Position numbers and translations under genes: made by a program. The notes below the pieces were generated by a model, which did no database searches, was not told the DNA's origin, and was given only the letters and a program-made list of their open reading frames with translations. DNA of 64,000 bases from Tethya wilhelma (taxonomy: Eukaryota; Porifera; Demospongiae; Tethyida; Tethyidae), in assembly GCA_964030475.1 (NCBI GenBank), contig CAXIPT010000004.1, positions 6,628,891 through 6,692,890 on the forward strand. Direction: 5' to 3'. Positions 56,219 through 64,000 of this stretch are shown piece after piece; position 1 is the stretch's first letter; each line of letters begins with the position of its first letter.

Positions 56219-59200
56219 TTTCCCCCTCCTGAGGTAGTACTTCGTCCTCGGAGCTTCTTTTTTGAGGTGAATGAGTCTTCTTGTGAGTCTTCTTCCTCTT
56301 AGTCTGTCCACTCCAAGATTTATTTGGCAGTTCCGGGTAACAGTGGCGAACTCGATCAAGTGACACAAAAATTGGAGGTTGAGTGGGTTTGTCAATAAGC
56401 CGAACCTCGACATTGGTAGGGGTGACACTTGTGATTCGGTATGGCCCGTAGAATGGTCTGGAGAGCTTCCAAGAAGCACCCTTCTTCTCAGAGGGCATGA
56501 ACACAAGCACTCTGTCCCCAATCTGATACTTGGGGGCCTTGGAATTTTGGTCATACTGCTTCTTTTGCTTGGTTTGGGCATCTTGAATATTTCTCTGAGC
56601 TAGTTCCCAAGCTTCAGTCAAACCAACTGTCAGAGCAGACTTGTAGTCACCTAGATCCACAAGATACTTTGGTTCAGGCTGCTCTAATGTCTCCACCGGT
56701 AACCTAGGGTCTCTTCCATACAATAGGTAGAATGGCGACTCTTTTGCAGATTCTTGGACCGCCGACCGGTATGCAAAAAGCAAGAAGGGTAGGTGTGCAT
56801 CCCAATTGCTACGTTTCTCTGCACACTTGGCTAACATGTTGATCAAAGTCCCATTAAACTTTTCCACCAGGCCATCAGTTTGGGGGTGGTACCCTGAAGT
56901 ATTGATTTTCTTGATCTCCAGCATATCACACACTTCGAGGACAAGCTTAGACAGAAAATTGGGACCACGATCCGACAGGAGTTCTTGTGGTGCTCCATGT
57001 CTGCAGAATATCTGCTCCACTAACAGTTTCGCAATGGTCTCTGCACTCTGATCAGGTACGGCAAACGCTTCAACCCACTTCGTGAGGTAATCTAAGAAGA
57101 CTACGACATATCGATTGCCGGATTCAGTCAAAGGCAGCTGCAGTACGTCAACACCTACACGGTGGAATGGTCCCCCAACAGGAATTGGTTGCAATGGAGG
57201 CCGGCTGGCTCTTCCTGGCCCTTTCCGCGAAACACAGTTTAGGCACGACCTGCAGTACTTTCTGACATCTCCTCTCATGCCAGACCACCAGTACCGCTTC
57301 CGCAAGGTGTTGTACATTTTCCTTTCGGCAAAATGGCCAGAGAACTGCCCTGCATGGCTCTCTTTTAAGAGCTCTTCACGTGATTCCACTGGCACTACCA
57401 CTCTCCAGCAGGCAGGGTTGGTGTGGTTCTCTTGGTACAGGACTCCATCGATGAGATCATACTGTGTCTGCCCTAGCACAATCTTACGGGCTAGTTTCTC
57501 GTCTTCAGGGAGCCTGCCAGACTCAATGAATGCTATTATGTGTGACAGCTCAGGGCCCTCTCTCTGTTTCATGGCTATGTCAGCCAGCTTGGTGAAATCT
57601 TGCTCCTCGTTTTCGGGAGTCTCTGTCACATCATCCAACTCTGGGTTAGAGACATTTTGCTCCTCGTTTTCCTGGGTTTCAACCATGTCATCCAAGGTTT
57701 GTTCATCAGGTACAGGGTTGCGGGACAGAGCATCTGCACTTGTATTGCTCCTGCCAGGTCGGTGTTTGATTTGCAAATCCATCTCCTGAATGATCATCGC
57801 CCACCTGGCCAGCTTTGCGGAGGGGTTTGGTGAGTTGAGCAAAGATGTACATGCAGAGTGGTCAGTGAAGACTGTACATCGATGTCCAAGTATATAGGGC
57901 CTGAAATATTTCACAGCCCACACTACAGCAAGTGTTTCAAGCTCAGTGATAGCGTAGTTGCGTTCGTGGGGTTGGAGGCACCGCGAGGCATAGGCAACCG
58001 GGTGAAGGTGGCCATCTTTCTTCTGTCCTAGTACAGCACCAAGCCCTGATGTGCTGGCATCAGTCTCCAGTGTGAACTCCGACTCGGCACCGTACTCTGG
58101 GTACACAAGGACAGGGGCTGTAGTGAGGAGCTCCTTCAGCTTGTCGAATGCTTCTTGACATTGTGGGGTCCACTGAAATAGAGTGTTCTTCGTGAGAGCA
58201 TGGAGTGGGTTGGCTATCACCGCGAACCCAGGGATAAACCTCCTGTAATATGAAGCAAGACCAAGAAACTGTCGAACTTTGCTCACATCAGTGGGTGCCG
58301 AGAAGTTCTTCACTTTAAGCGTCTTTGCCGGGTCAGGTGCAATACCACTTCCAGAAACAATATAGCCAAGGAATGGAACACTCTCTCTCAAGAACGAACA
58401 CTTCACTGGTTTCAGGGTGAGACATGCCTTGCGCAGTCTATCGAATACTTGTTGTAAGTGTTCGAGATGTTCCTCCCATGTTTCTGAAAAGACAAGTATA
58501 TCGTCAATGTACACATAGCATATCTTCCCTTCCAGGCCAGATAGTATGTTTTGCATCAGTCTCTGGAAAGTTGCAGGTGAGTTACAGAGACCAAACGGCA
58601 TTCGAAGGAACTCGAATAAACCACAGTGAGTGGTAAATGCAGACTTCTCTCTAGTGGCGGGGTCCATGCCGATCTGCCAGTAGCCAGATGCTAGGTCAAG
58701 AGTGGAGAAATACTTGGCCTTTCCTAGTGTATCCAGAATATCATCTATTCTTGGCAGAGGGTACACGTCTTTTTTCGTGACTGCGTTCACCTTCCTGTAG
58801 TCTACGCAGAAGCGGAGGTCACCGTTCTTCTTTGGTACCAGCACAACAGGGCTGGCCCAAGCACTGGAAGATGGCTGAATGACTTGTTGTTTGAGCATCT
58901 GGCTCACAAGTTTTGCAATTTTCTCCCTGTGGATGAATGGCGTTCGCCTTGGGTGTTGTTTTATCGGTGGATGATCTCCTGTGTCTACAGAATGCTGGAC
59001 CACAGTGGTGTGGCCTAGTTCGCTCTCATCCACTGCAAAGATGTCAGAGTTCTCCATCAGCTTCTCCTCCAGCTGCTGGTACTGCTCAGGAGTCAAATTC
59101 TCTCCAGGTAAGTCAAGCATTGCTTTCAGGTTGGATTCCCGATCTTCTTGCGCCTTTGCCTGACTTCTAGTCGTAACCTGGGAGCAGTGTGCCTCAGCTT

Positions 59201-60200
59201 CATCACAAGATTCCTCCTCCATCTGTGGTGGGGGGTCTTGCACTCCATCTGTTGTCTCTACTCGACCAAGCTCAAACCCAGCTTGTATATTGACAACATC
59301 CTGCTTGAAGTTTTGGAGTGGGACGAGAATAGTTCCGCGTTCGTGTACACGCAACAGGGAAGATTGTGCACTGAGACCCAGAGGTCTGAGTGTTTCGACA
59401 TCAGGCTCGAAGACGATTTCAGTTCCTGGCTCAAACATGGAGTCAACTCCAGCCTCCAAAAATCTTCCTTTCCGTCCCGGTACTGTGGAAGTACGAACCA
59501 AGTGTACAGTAGCATTGGTTGGTTTATTCTGAGTACTGCTTTGGTCCATAGCATCTGTGCACTCTTGCAATGGGTGACCCTTGGCATCAAGGAACTGTAA
59601 TCCTAGGGCAGGTGCTACATTCATCCCTAACAGACACTGCTGCTCACTCTCAGGTTGAATGAATACTGGGGCAGTAACTGATTTACCATCAGCTTCCAGC
59701 GTTAGCGAGACTTCGGCAGTAATGTCGAGCTCATTCCTGCCTCCATTGCTGTCCTTCCCATATAACTTCACAGAAGGGAGCCTCAGCTTGGGGATCTCTT
59801 TCCCTTGCTCCCGTAACTGTCTTCCGATTTGGTGCAACACCGCTCGTGAGATGATAGTAGATTGAGAACCGGTATCCACCATAGCCTGAACCGATGTTCC
59901 TTCAACAAGGATTGTAAGTAACAGCGTAGGACCGACTGCTTCACCACGTTCTGGTCCTACTGGGCTAGTAACAGCCTCACACCGTGATTCACTTTGGGTG
60001 CTCAGCAGCGTCTCTTCCTTCCTTAGTCGGCATTGGTTCAGCATTTGGACTAGTTCCTCTTCAGTGAACGTGGTTCCAGGTGGTGTCTGGCTTGGTTCTG
60101 CAGTGACTTGGGCTGATCTCACCGGGTTGCACGTTCGTCCGGGTGTGCTGCACGCTGCGGACACTCCTTTGCTCGGTGTGGTCCATTGCACACAAAGCAA
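56214..60200 (-). CDS. Gypsy B pol polyprotein
   Basis: An uninterrupted 1328-codon frame. Domains in order are retropepsin (MVDTGSQS near residue 109), reverse transcriptase (MPFGLCNSP, then YIDD near residue 563) and RNase H (LETDASTSGLGAV near 713). An integrase HHCC finger follows at about 957-990. The integrase core has its Asp, Asp and Glu near 1017, 1075 and 1112 (LSDRGPNF, DGLVEKFNG), then a GPY/F-like module (FYGPYRITSV). It overlaps gag by at least 82 bases in the -1 frame, so expression probably uses -1 ribosomal frameshifting, though I see no canonical slippery heptamer in the overlap. All catalytic motifs that I can check are present. Confidence 0.95.
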   Translation of the reverse strand: MLCVQWTTPSKGVSAACSTPGRTCNPVRSAQVTAEPSQTPPGTTFTEEELVQMLNQCRLRKEETLLSTQSESRCEAVTSPVGPERGEAVGPTLLLTILVEGTSVQAMVDTGSQSTIISRAVLHQIGRQLREQGKEIPKLRLPSVKLYGKDSNGGRNELDITAEVSLTLEADGKSVTAPVFIQPESEQQCLLGMNVAPALGLQFLDAKGHPLQECTDAMDQSSTQNKPTNATVHLVRTSTVPGRKGRFLEAGVDSMFEPGTEIVFEPDVETLRPLGLSAQSSLLRVHERGTILVPLQNFKQDVVNIQAGFELGRVETTDGVQDPPPQMEEESCDEAEAHCSQVTTRSQAKAQEDRESNLKAMLDLPGENLTPEQYQQLEEKLMENSDIFAVDESELGHTTVVQHSVDTGDHPPIKQHPRRTPFIHREKIAKLVSQMLKQQVIQPSSSAWASPVVLVPKKNGDLRFCVDYRKVNAVTKKDVYPLPRIDDILDTLGKAKYFSTLDLASGYWQIGMDPATREKSAFTTHCGLFEFLRMPFGLCNSPATFQRLMQNILSGLEGKICYVYIDDILVFSETWEEHLEHLQQVFDRLRKACLTLKPVKCSFLRESVPFLGYIVSGSGIAPDPAKTLKVKNFSAPTDVSKVRQFLGLASYYRRFIPGFAVIANPLHALTKNTLFQWTPQCQEAFDKLKELLTTAPVLVYPEYGAESEFTLETDASTSGLGAVLGQKKDGHLHPVAYASRCLQPHERNYAITELETLAVVWAVKYFRPYILGHRCTVFTDHSACTSLLNSPNPSAKLARWAMIIQEMDLQIKHRPGRSNTSADALSRNPVPDEQTLDDMVETQENEEQNVSNPELDDVTETPENEEQDFTKLADIAMKQREGPELSHIIAFIESGRLPEDEKLARKIVLGQTQYDLIDGVLYQENHTNPACWRVVVPVESREELLKESHAGQFSGHFAERKMYNTLRKRYWWSGMRGDVRKYCRSCLNCVSRKGPGRASRPPLQPIPVGGPFHRVGVDVLQLPLTESGNRYVVVFLDYLTKWVEAFAVPDQSAETIAKLLVEQIFCRHGAPQELLSDRGPNFLSKLVLEVCDMLEIKKINTSGYHPQTDGLVEKFNGTLINMLAKCAEKRSNWDAHLPFLLFAYRSAVQESAKESPFYLLYGRDPRLPVETLEQPEPKYLVDLGDYKSALTVGLTEAWELAQRNIQDAQTKQKKQYDQNSKAPKYQIGDRVLVFMPSEKKGASWKLSRPFYGPYRITSVTPTNVEVRLIDKPTQPPIFVSLDRVRHCYPELPNKSWSGQTKRKKTHKKTHSPQKRSSEDEVLPQEGEM
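56219..56230 (-). other. Gypsy B polypurine tract
   Basis: On the minus strand AGGAGGGGGAAA directly precedes the 3' LTR. This is the expected primer site for plus-strand DNA synthesis, and here it also codes for the end of pol. Confidence 0.85.
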
Positions 60201-62245
60201 CCCCTGCTAAACGTTGCACGTCCTTGTTGAGAAGTTTGGGCTGTTGGAGTTGTATCATCTCTAGGTGGCATCTTATTGGTATGCTGGGTGGTTTCGGGGT
60301 TGCCCTTCTGACCTTTCGAGCTTGCAGCTGACTTATGGGCTTTGTGGGCAGGATTGCTCTTTTTGTTATCTCCCTTGATGACAGCTGCGGCAGAAATCTG
60401 CCACTCGTGTCTTTCGAGTGTTCTGGCTCGGTCATAAAGCTCGCCAAATGTTTCATTTGGTTTGGGAGCTGCTAGCTTCCGCTGCCATTTGCTTTGTATG
60501 GCTTGGAAAAATCGGCCTTTCAGGAGGCGATCAAATTCCTTCTCCTTCATTCGTGGGAAAGCTTTCCTCCCAAGATTTTGTAGCTCTATCCCCAGCTGCT
60601 CAACAGATTCTTCCTGTTGCATCTTCTGATTGAACTCCATGCCACGCAATTCCTCTATGTCAATTGGTTTGAATCTCTTTCTCAGGGCTTGCACTGTTTT
60701 GTCATAAGTTGACCGCTCATCCTCAGATAGCAGCCTGAACATTTGCAATGCCGTTTTCTTTAGGTGCGCTTTGAGCTGGCACAGCTTTTGTTCCTCATTC
60801 CAGTTGGCCACTTTGGCTCTCTCCTCGAAGGACTTGATCCAATGGTCAAAGTCTTCGTCAAACAATTGAGACTGTGTGTCCTCCCCTCGAAAGGGGGTGA
60901 GTGCTGGCAAATTCTGTACAGATGCGGCCCGAGCTTGTGCTGCAAGCATCTGCGTTTGGGCTTTGAGTAATTCAGCCATAGACTGAACTAAAAACCTCTG
61001 ATTGCCTCCGTCATTCATTTCTGGGGCGTGAACCATTGTTTGCTCACTTGGATTGGGTTGCAATAGTGTTGGTAGTGAAGTTGGTGGGTTAGCATTAATG
61101 ATAGGTACTCTTGGTACATTATCATCCCGTTCTTGCACATGTGCATTTACATTGCTGCAGCTTTCAATTCGACTTTGATTTGTCATGACATTATGGCCTT
61201 GCACTATTTGTGGCAGGCACTGACTCTGAGTCACGTCTCTTGGGTACCCTTGTACGTAAAGTTCGGGTTGCGGGAAGGGGTGCCCTTGCACCATGTGCGT
61301 CGGGGCATAACCTCTGCTCTCTTGCACATGAGGTCTTCCCGATAGGGCTTCTATTGAATGCCCTCTCACAATTGTGGCTCCTCCCTGCTGATCAGATATA
61401 ACAATGGTTGGTTGTACTCCAGAAGCTAGTCTTGTGTTGTCTTGTGTTTGTGAAGCCCTACATTGCACAGTCTCTATTGAAGGGCCTGACAACGTCCCTC
61501 CTCCTAGCCCGCCTGTCTGTGCTTCTGACCCACCTCCAGGACCTGAGTTCCGGTTTTCCATAAGGTGGATGGGTTCCTCATCTACCTGGCTTGTTGGCCG
61601 TTGCTGCAGTCCAGGTGGTATCTCTGCATTAAAACAACTGTATGTATCGTTAGACTCTGGAGTAGTGCGAGCCGTGGCTCGACCCTCTAGCTCAACCTCT
61701 AAGGCACGAATACGCTCCCTGTATTCTTGTCGCTCTCTCTCCATACGTTCTTTAAGCTCTGCCACCCAACTATCAGTTCTCTCATTCTCCCTTTGGGCCT
61801 GGGCCCGCATAAACTCTACTTGGGCTGAGAATTGCTCTCGCGCACCCTCTAATGCACGATGCTTATCAAGCTCCGACTGTAGTCTTAACATGCTTAATTG
61901 TGACTCACACCTATCCCTTTCTGCCTTGTAGGATTTAGCTTCAGCCAGAGTCTCCCCAAGTCTCTCTGTCGCTCTCCTCAGCTCATTGTCTTTCTTAGTA
62001 AGCTCTGCTTTCGCAAGGCTCAGCCGTTGCTCGGCTTCCACCAGGGCTTCCTTAAGCTCCTCCGTGGTCGCTCCCTCCTCTCCCATCGTGGCACTGCCCC
62101 TCAGTGGTTGTGGCCGACGGTGTCCACTTCGATTTACTGAACTAGTTTGCACGTCAACGCTGCTCACCAAATTGTCAGCCAGCAGGGCTCTTAGTTCCCT
62201 CTTTGACATGTACAGTCCAGTGGAGTTGGTCCCACACAGCGTCAA
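60119..62245 (-). CDS. Gypsy B gag polyprotein
   Basis: An open 708-codon frame. Residues about 60-190 are a strong coiled coil rich in Glu, Arg and Leu. A low-complexity Gln-, Gly- and Val-rich section with VQGH repeats follows, then a capsid-like region (DFDHWIKSFEERAKVANW, LRKRFKP, ELGIELQNLGRKAFP). A basic linker leads to a single zinc knuckle of unusual spacing, C-x2-C-x3-H-x4-C (CFVCNGPHRAKEC). The long N-terminal coiled coil is more than a typical gypsy gag carries. The first ATG was chosen as start because the leader upstream holds the primer site. Confidence 0.92.
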   Translation of the reverse strand: MTLCGTNSTGLYMSKRELRALLADNLVSSVDVQTSSVNRSGHRRPQPLRGSATMGEEGATTEELKEALVEAEQRLSLAKAELTKKDNELRRATERLGETLAEAKSYKAERDRCESQLSMLRLQSELDKHRALEGAREQFSAQVEFMRAQAQRENERTDSWVAELKERMERERQEYRERIRALEVELEGRATARTTPESNDTYSCFNAEIPPGLQQRPTSQVDEEPIHLMENRNSGPGGGSEAQTGGLGGGTLSGPSIETVQCRASQTQDNTRLASGVQPTIVISDQQGGATIVRGHSIEALSGRPHVQESRGYAPTHMVQGHPFPQPELYVQGYPRDVTQSQCLPQIVQGHNVMTNQSRIESCSNVNAHVQERDDNVPRVPIINANPPTSLPTLLQPNPSEQTMVHAPEMNDGGNQRFLVQSMAELLKAQTQMLAAQARAASVQNLPALTPFRGEDTQSQLFDEDFDHWIKSFEERAKVANWNEEQKLCQLKAHLKKTALQMFRLLSEDERSTYDKTVQALRKRFKPIDIEELRGMEFNQKMQQEESVEQLGIELQNLGRKAFPRMKEKEFDRLLKGRFFQAIQSKWQRKLAAPKPNETFGELYDRARTLERHEWQISAAAVIKGDNKKSNPAHKAHKSAASSKGQKGNPETTQHTNKMPPRDDTTPTAQTSQQGRATFSRGCFVCNGPHRAKECPQRAAHPDERATR

Positions 62246-62323
62246 CCAGGCTCACAGTCCACGAAGCTTCAGCTGTGACTCTGTCTCTCCCAAGTGGATA
62301 GGCCTCCCACGTCAGCGGTAGGT

Positions 62324-62341
62324 ATCCTGGCAGGGTCGCCA
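62324..62341 (-). other. Gypsy B primer-binding site
   Basis: On the minus strand TGGCGACCCTGCCAGGAT begins two bases after the 5' LTR. It starts with TGG, complementary to the CCA end of a tRNA. Which tRNA primes it cannot be settled without tRNA sequences. Confidence 0.65.
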
Positions 62342-62343
62342 AA

Positions 62344-62559
62344 TGTAACGCCTCGGTCTTGGGCGTCAGAAAAAGGGATATCAGCTTGTGATAATTTTAT
62401 ATATTTCTATACTCACAAGAGACCAACTCCACTGGTTTGCACAAAACAGACTATTTATACACAACTGTATAAGCCATAAAAGTGCCTACATACAAATCAT
62501 ACATCTATTCATCACAACATAGTTTGTTATTTAGTCAGTTCTTGCTGCGGGGCGTTACA
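62344..62559 (-). repeat. Gypsy B 5' LTR
   Basis: 216 bp. Same ends as the 3' LTR, with TGTAACGCC and GGCGTTACA as inverted termini. It directly truncates the host exon that begins at 62848. Confidence 0.95.
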
Positions 62560-63893
62560 GATGTGAACAATTGTCTTCGACAGTCAGCAGACTGTTGCCG
62601 ATTTCTTGGTAGCTCTGAAAGACCAGACACCCCAGTCACACCACCTACACTCCTTGAAACTTCACTTACTGCATGTTTAGGAGGAAGCTGCTCACTAACT
62701 TCACGCAACTTGCACACTGTGCTTGGCAAGGTCCTGATGTATGGGTTTTGTGACTTGGAGTTGCCATGAGGACGAGGTAGGATACTATGCTCCTCATGAT
62801 CAAATGAATAATGAACAAGAGCCAAATTAAGAAGATCACCATCATTATCTACATGACATATAGCATAAAAAGTATATAATTATGACTGTACACTACATGC
62901 CAACAGACAACATGAGATTGTATGAGAATGCGGAGGCATAGGTACCTTCAAGAAAAACCACCATACGATGAAAGTCTGGACTTCCTTTATGCTTGTAGTA
63001 CTTCTTAATGACATGATAGTAGCAACCATCAATATTCACTGCTGCTGGTTTAGTTTTTCCACATATGTCAGCAATTCCATCATCGTCTATGACCACCCAG
63101 ACACTGTGACGGCCATTGCACTTCCATGCTCCAAGTTCATCACACAAAATATCCTTAGAGTTCTTTAAGTGCTTAAGGTCAACAATGAACACCATATTTC
63201 CTTCAGCAGCAACTGGTTGTGACGTACAAATTCTAGAACGATCAAGTTCAGGATCAAGTATGGTTTCAACGATTTGCTTTGTGTTGAAATTCTTTTTCTG
63301 GCGTACTAAGATAGGGAGGTCTTTTCTATCACAATGATACTCAATTGTAGTATCAGCAAGAGATATTTTTCTGCAAAATAAAGATTCCAGATAATGCACA
63401 CCAAGGGAGTGACAAATATAGCTAGTAGTAATCAATCTGCTTCTGTTGCAGGTATACTGGTAAGTGTCGACAACGCTACATGCTGTACTTATTGTACTGT
63501 CAACACTGACTTCAGTTGAAAGAAGATTAAACCAACAAAATCTGCTTTGGTTATAACCATAATAAATTTGGACACACCAGAGCTACATACTGATGATAAG
63601 CAGATGCTTGTAACAGAGAGCAACTGACCTTTTTTTGATGGGTGAAGTGGATTTTGAGTATCTTCTTCTGTCGAAAAATAAGTCCTCATCAGAGCTATAT
63701 TAGAACATACATAAATCTGAGTCAGAGTTAGCTACACAAAAGCAACAAACTAAAATTACCTTGCATTTGATTCTGATTCATTTCTTTCTCTGTAAATAAA
63801 TAAAAAAACGTTTCAGCTAAATTTAGATTCAGTTAACTTAATAGAGAGTATTACCGTTTTAGAGAGAGGCTTTTTTCAAAGTCAGCACAGCCT
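62560..63893 (-). CDS. Unknown multi-exon gene truncated by gypsy B
   Basis: Five exons join in one frame on the minus strand: 63855-63893, a 30-base microexon 63760-63789, 63629-63694, 62946-63370 and 62560-62848. Every junction has AG and GT borders, with phases 2, 2, 2 and 1 that agree. The N-terminal part is Ser- and Asp-rich with a basic motif (KKRKISLADT). The large exon contains GNMVFIVDLKHLKNS, DELGAWKCNG and VIKKYYKHKGSPDFHRMVVF. The last contains RPHGNSKSQNPYIRT, SRSVGGV and LPRNRQQ. I recall this order from uncharacterised, repetitive proteins of invertebrates and fish that may derive from a transposon. It is cut at 62560, so the C-terminus is missing; the start lies beyond the window or right of 63893. 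Confidence 0.75.
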
Positions 63894-64000
63894 CTGCATT
63901 ATATGGAAAAGTAATCCAAGAGTTAAATAATCATGCGCTGACACTGACAAACTTGGCATGTAAAACACACGTGCAACATGAAAAATAAAGTTGAGTCATG
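63894..64000. other. No recognised exon
   Basis: Intron-like AT-rich sequence upstream of the first recognised exon of the minus-strand gene. No start codon with a supported exon was found before the window end. Confidence 0.4.

Larger units (their letters stand above)
56005..62559 (-). mobile_element. Gypsy B, full-length LTR retrotransposon
   Basis: A 6.55-kb Ty3/gypsy element on the minus strand with two LTRs, primer site, open gag, open pol and purine tract in the normal order. The LTRs differ at roughly 13-16 of 215 positions (my hand count), high for an element whose long frames are still open. The five bases outside each LTR (TCGTG and GATGT) do not match. Either the ends come from two elements through recombination or the flanks were rearranged. 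Confidence 0.95.

Noticed and set aside
56379..59865. Plus-strand ORFs of 70-224 codons opposite gypsy B pol
   Set aside because: They lie wholly antisense to an intact polyprotein and carry no domain of their own.
1..64000. tRNA, rRNA and riboswitch genes
   Set aside because: No cloverleaf with A and B box spacing or ribosomal motif was recognised by eye; a dedicated covariance search would be needed to exclude them fully.

Overview
This window looks like a transposon-rich stretch of an early-branching animal genome, most plausibly a demosponge; the Amphimedon type is my best guess, from the overall character of the sequence and not from a database match. It is AT-rich. It carries intron-containing animal-type genes, including a Death-domain protein. 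It is crowded with hAT, Tc1/mariner, Ty3/gypsy and DIRS-like elements and with many small foldback elements. Eight isolated single n bases (3126, 11056, 12675, 29557, 30989, 39754, 52441, 55641) and one 85-base N gap (15443-15527) show a draft assembly whose joins mostly fall between repeats, so local order near them is uncertain.

Layout. 1-3.7 kb: two minus-strand exons of a Death-domain plus coiled-coil gene, with a tandem repeat and small elements in its intron. 3.9-6.9 kb: a TA-flanked miniature transposon, a TATA box and a doubtful small secreted ORF. 7.06-9.34 kb: a full-length hAT element with an 8-bp target duplication and a broken BED-finger transposase. 10-11.7 kb: fragments of gypsy A and of a DIRS-like element. 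11.7-17.8 kb: small foldback elements and an 860-bp-arm inverted repeat around the N gap. 18.25-20.78 kb: a complete Tc1/mariner element holding a transposase and a second, intron-containing, convergent gene. 23.5-27.6 kb: gypsy A copy 1, with its RT-RNase H-integrase frame open. 29.5-30.9 kb: gypsy A LTR fragment and DIRS-like RNase H and recombinase. 31.9-34.0 kb: a second gypsy family on the minus strand. 34.3-37.5 kb: gypsy A copy 2, lacking reverse transcriptase. 38.5-39.75 kb: DIRS-like gag with a spliceosomal intron. 40-41.3 kb: a minisatellite and three exons of an unknown gene. 41.7-44.6 kb: small elements. 46.0-49.3 kb: a second hAT. 49.3-53.1 kb: the other DIRS-like copy, minus strand. 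53.9-54.7 kb: a decayed member of an unknown metazoan gene family. 56.0-62.56 kb: gypsy B, with both LTRs and open gag and pol. 62.56-63.9 kb: exons of an unknown gene cut off by gypsy B.

How it fits together. Host sequence is confined to the Death-domain gene at the left end, the exons at 40-41 kb and the truncated gene at the right end. Nearly everything else is mobile DNA, often nested: Tc1/mariner inside small element A, a hAT miniature element inside gypsy A gag, and gypsy B abutting a host gene. The elements most likely to have been active recently are the Tc1/mariner (intact inverted repeats and TA duplication) and gypsy B (open gag and pol), although the gypsy B LTRs are unexpectedly divergent.
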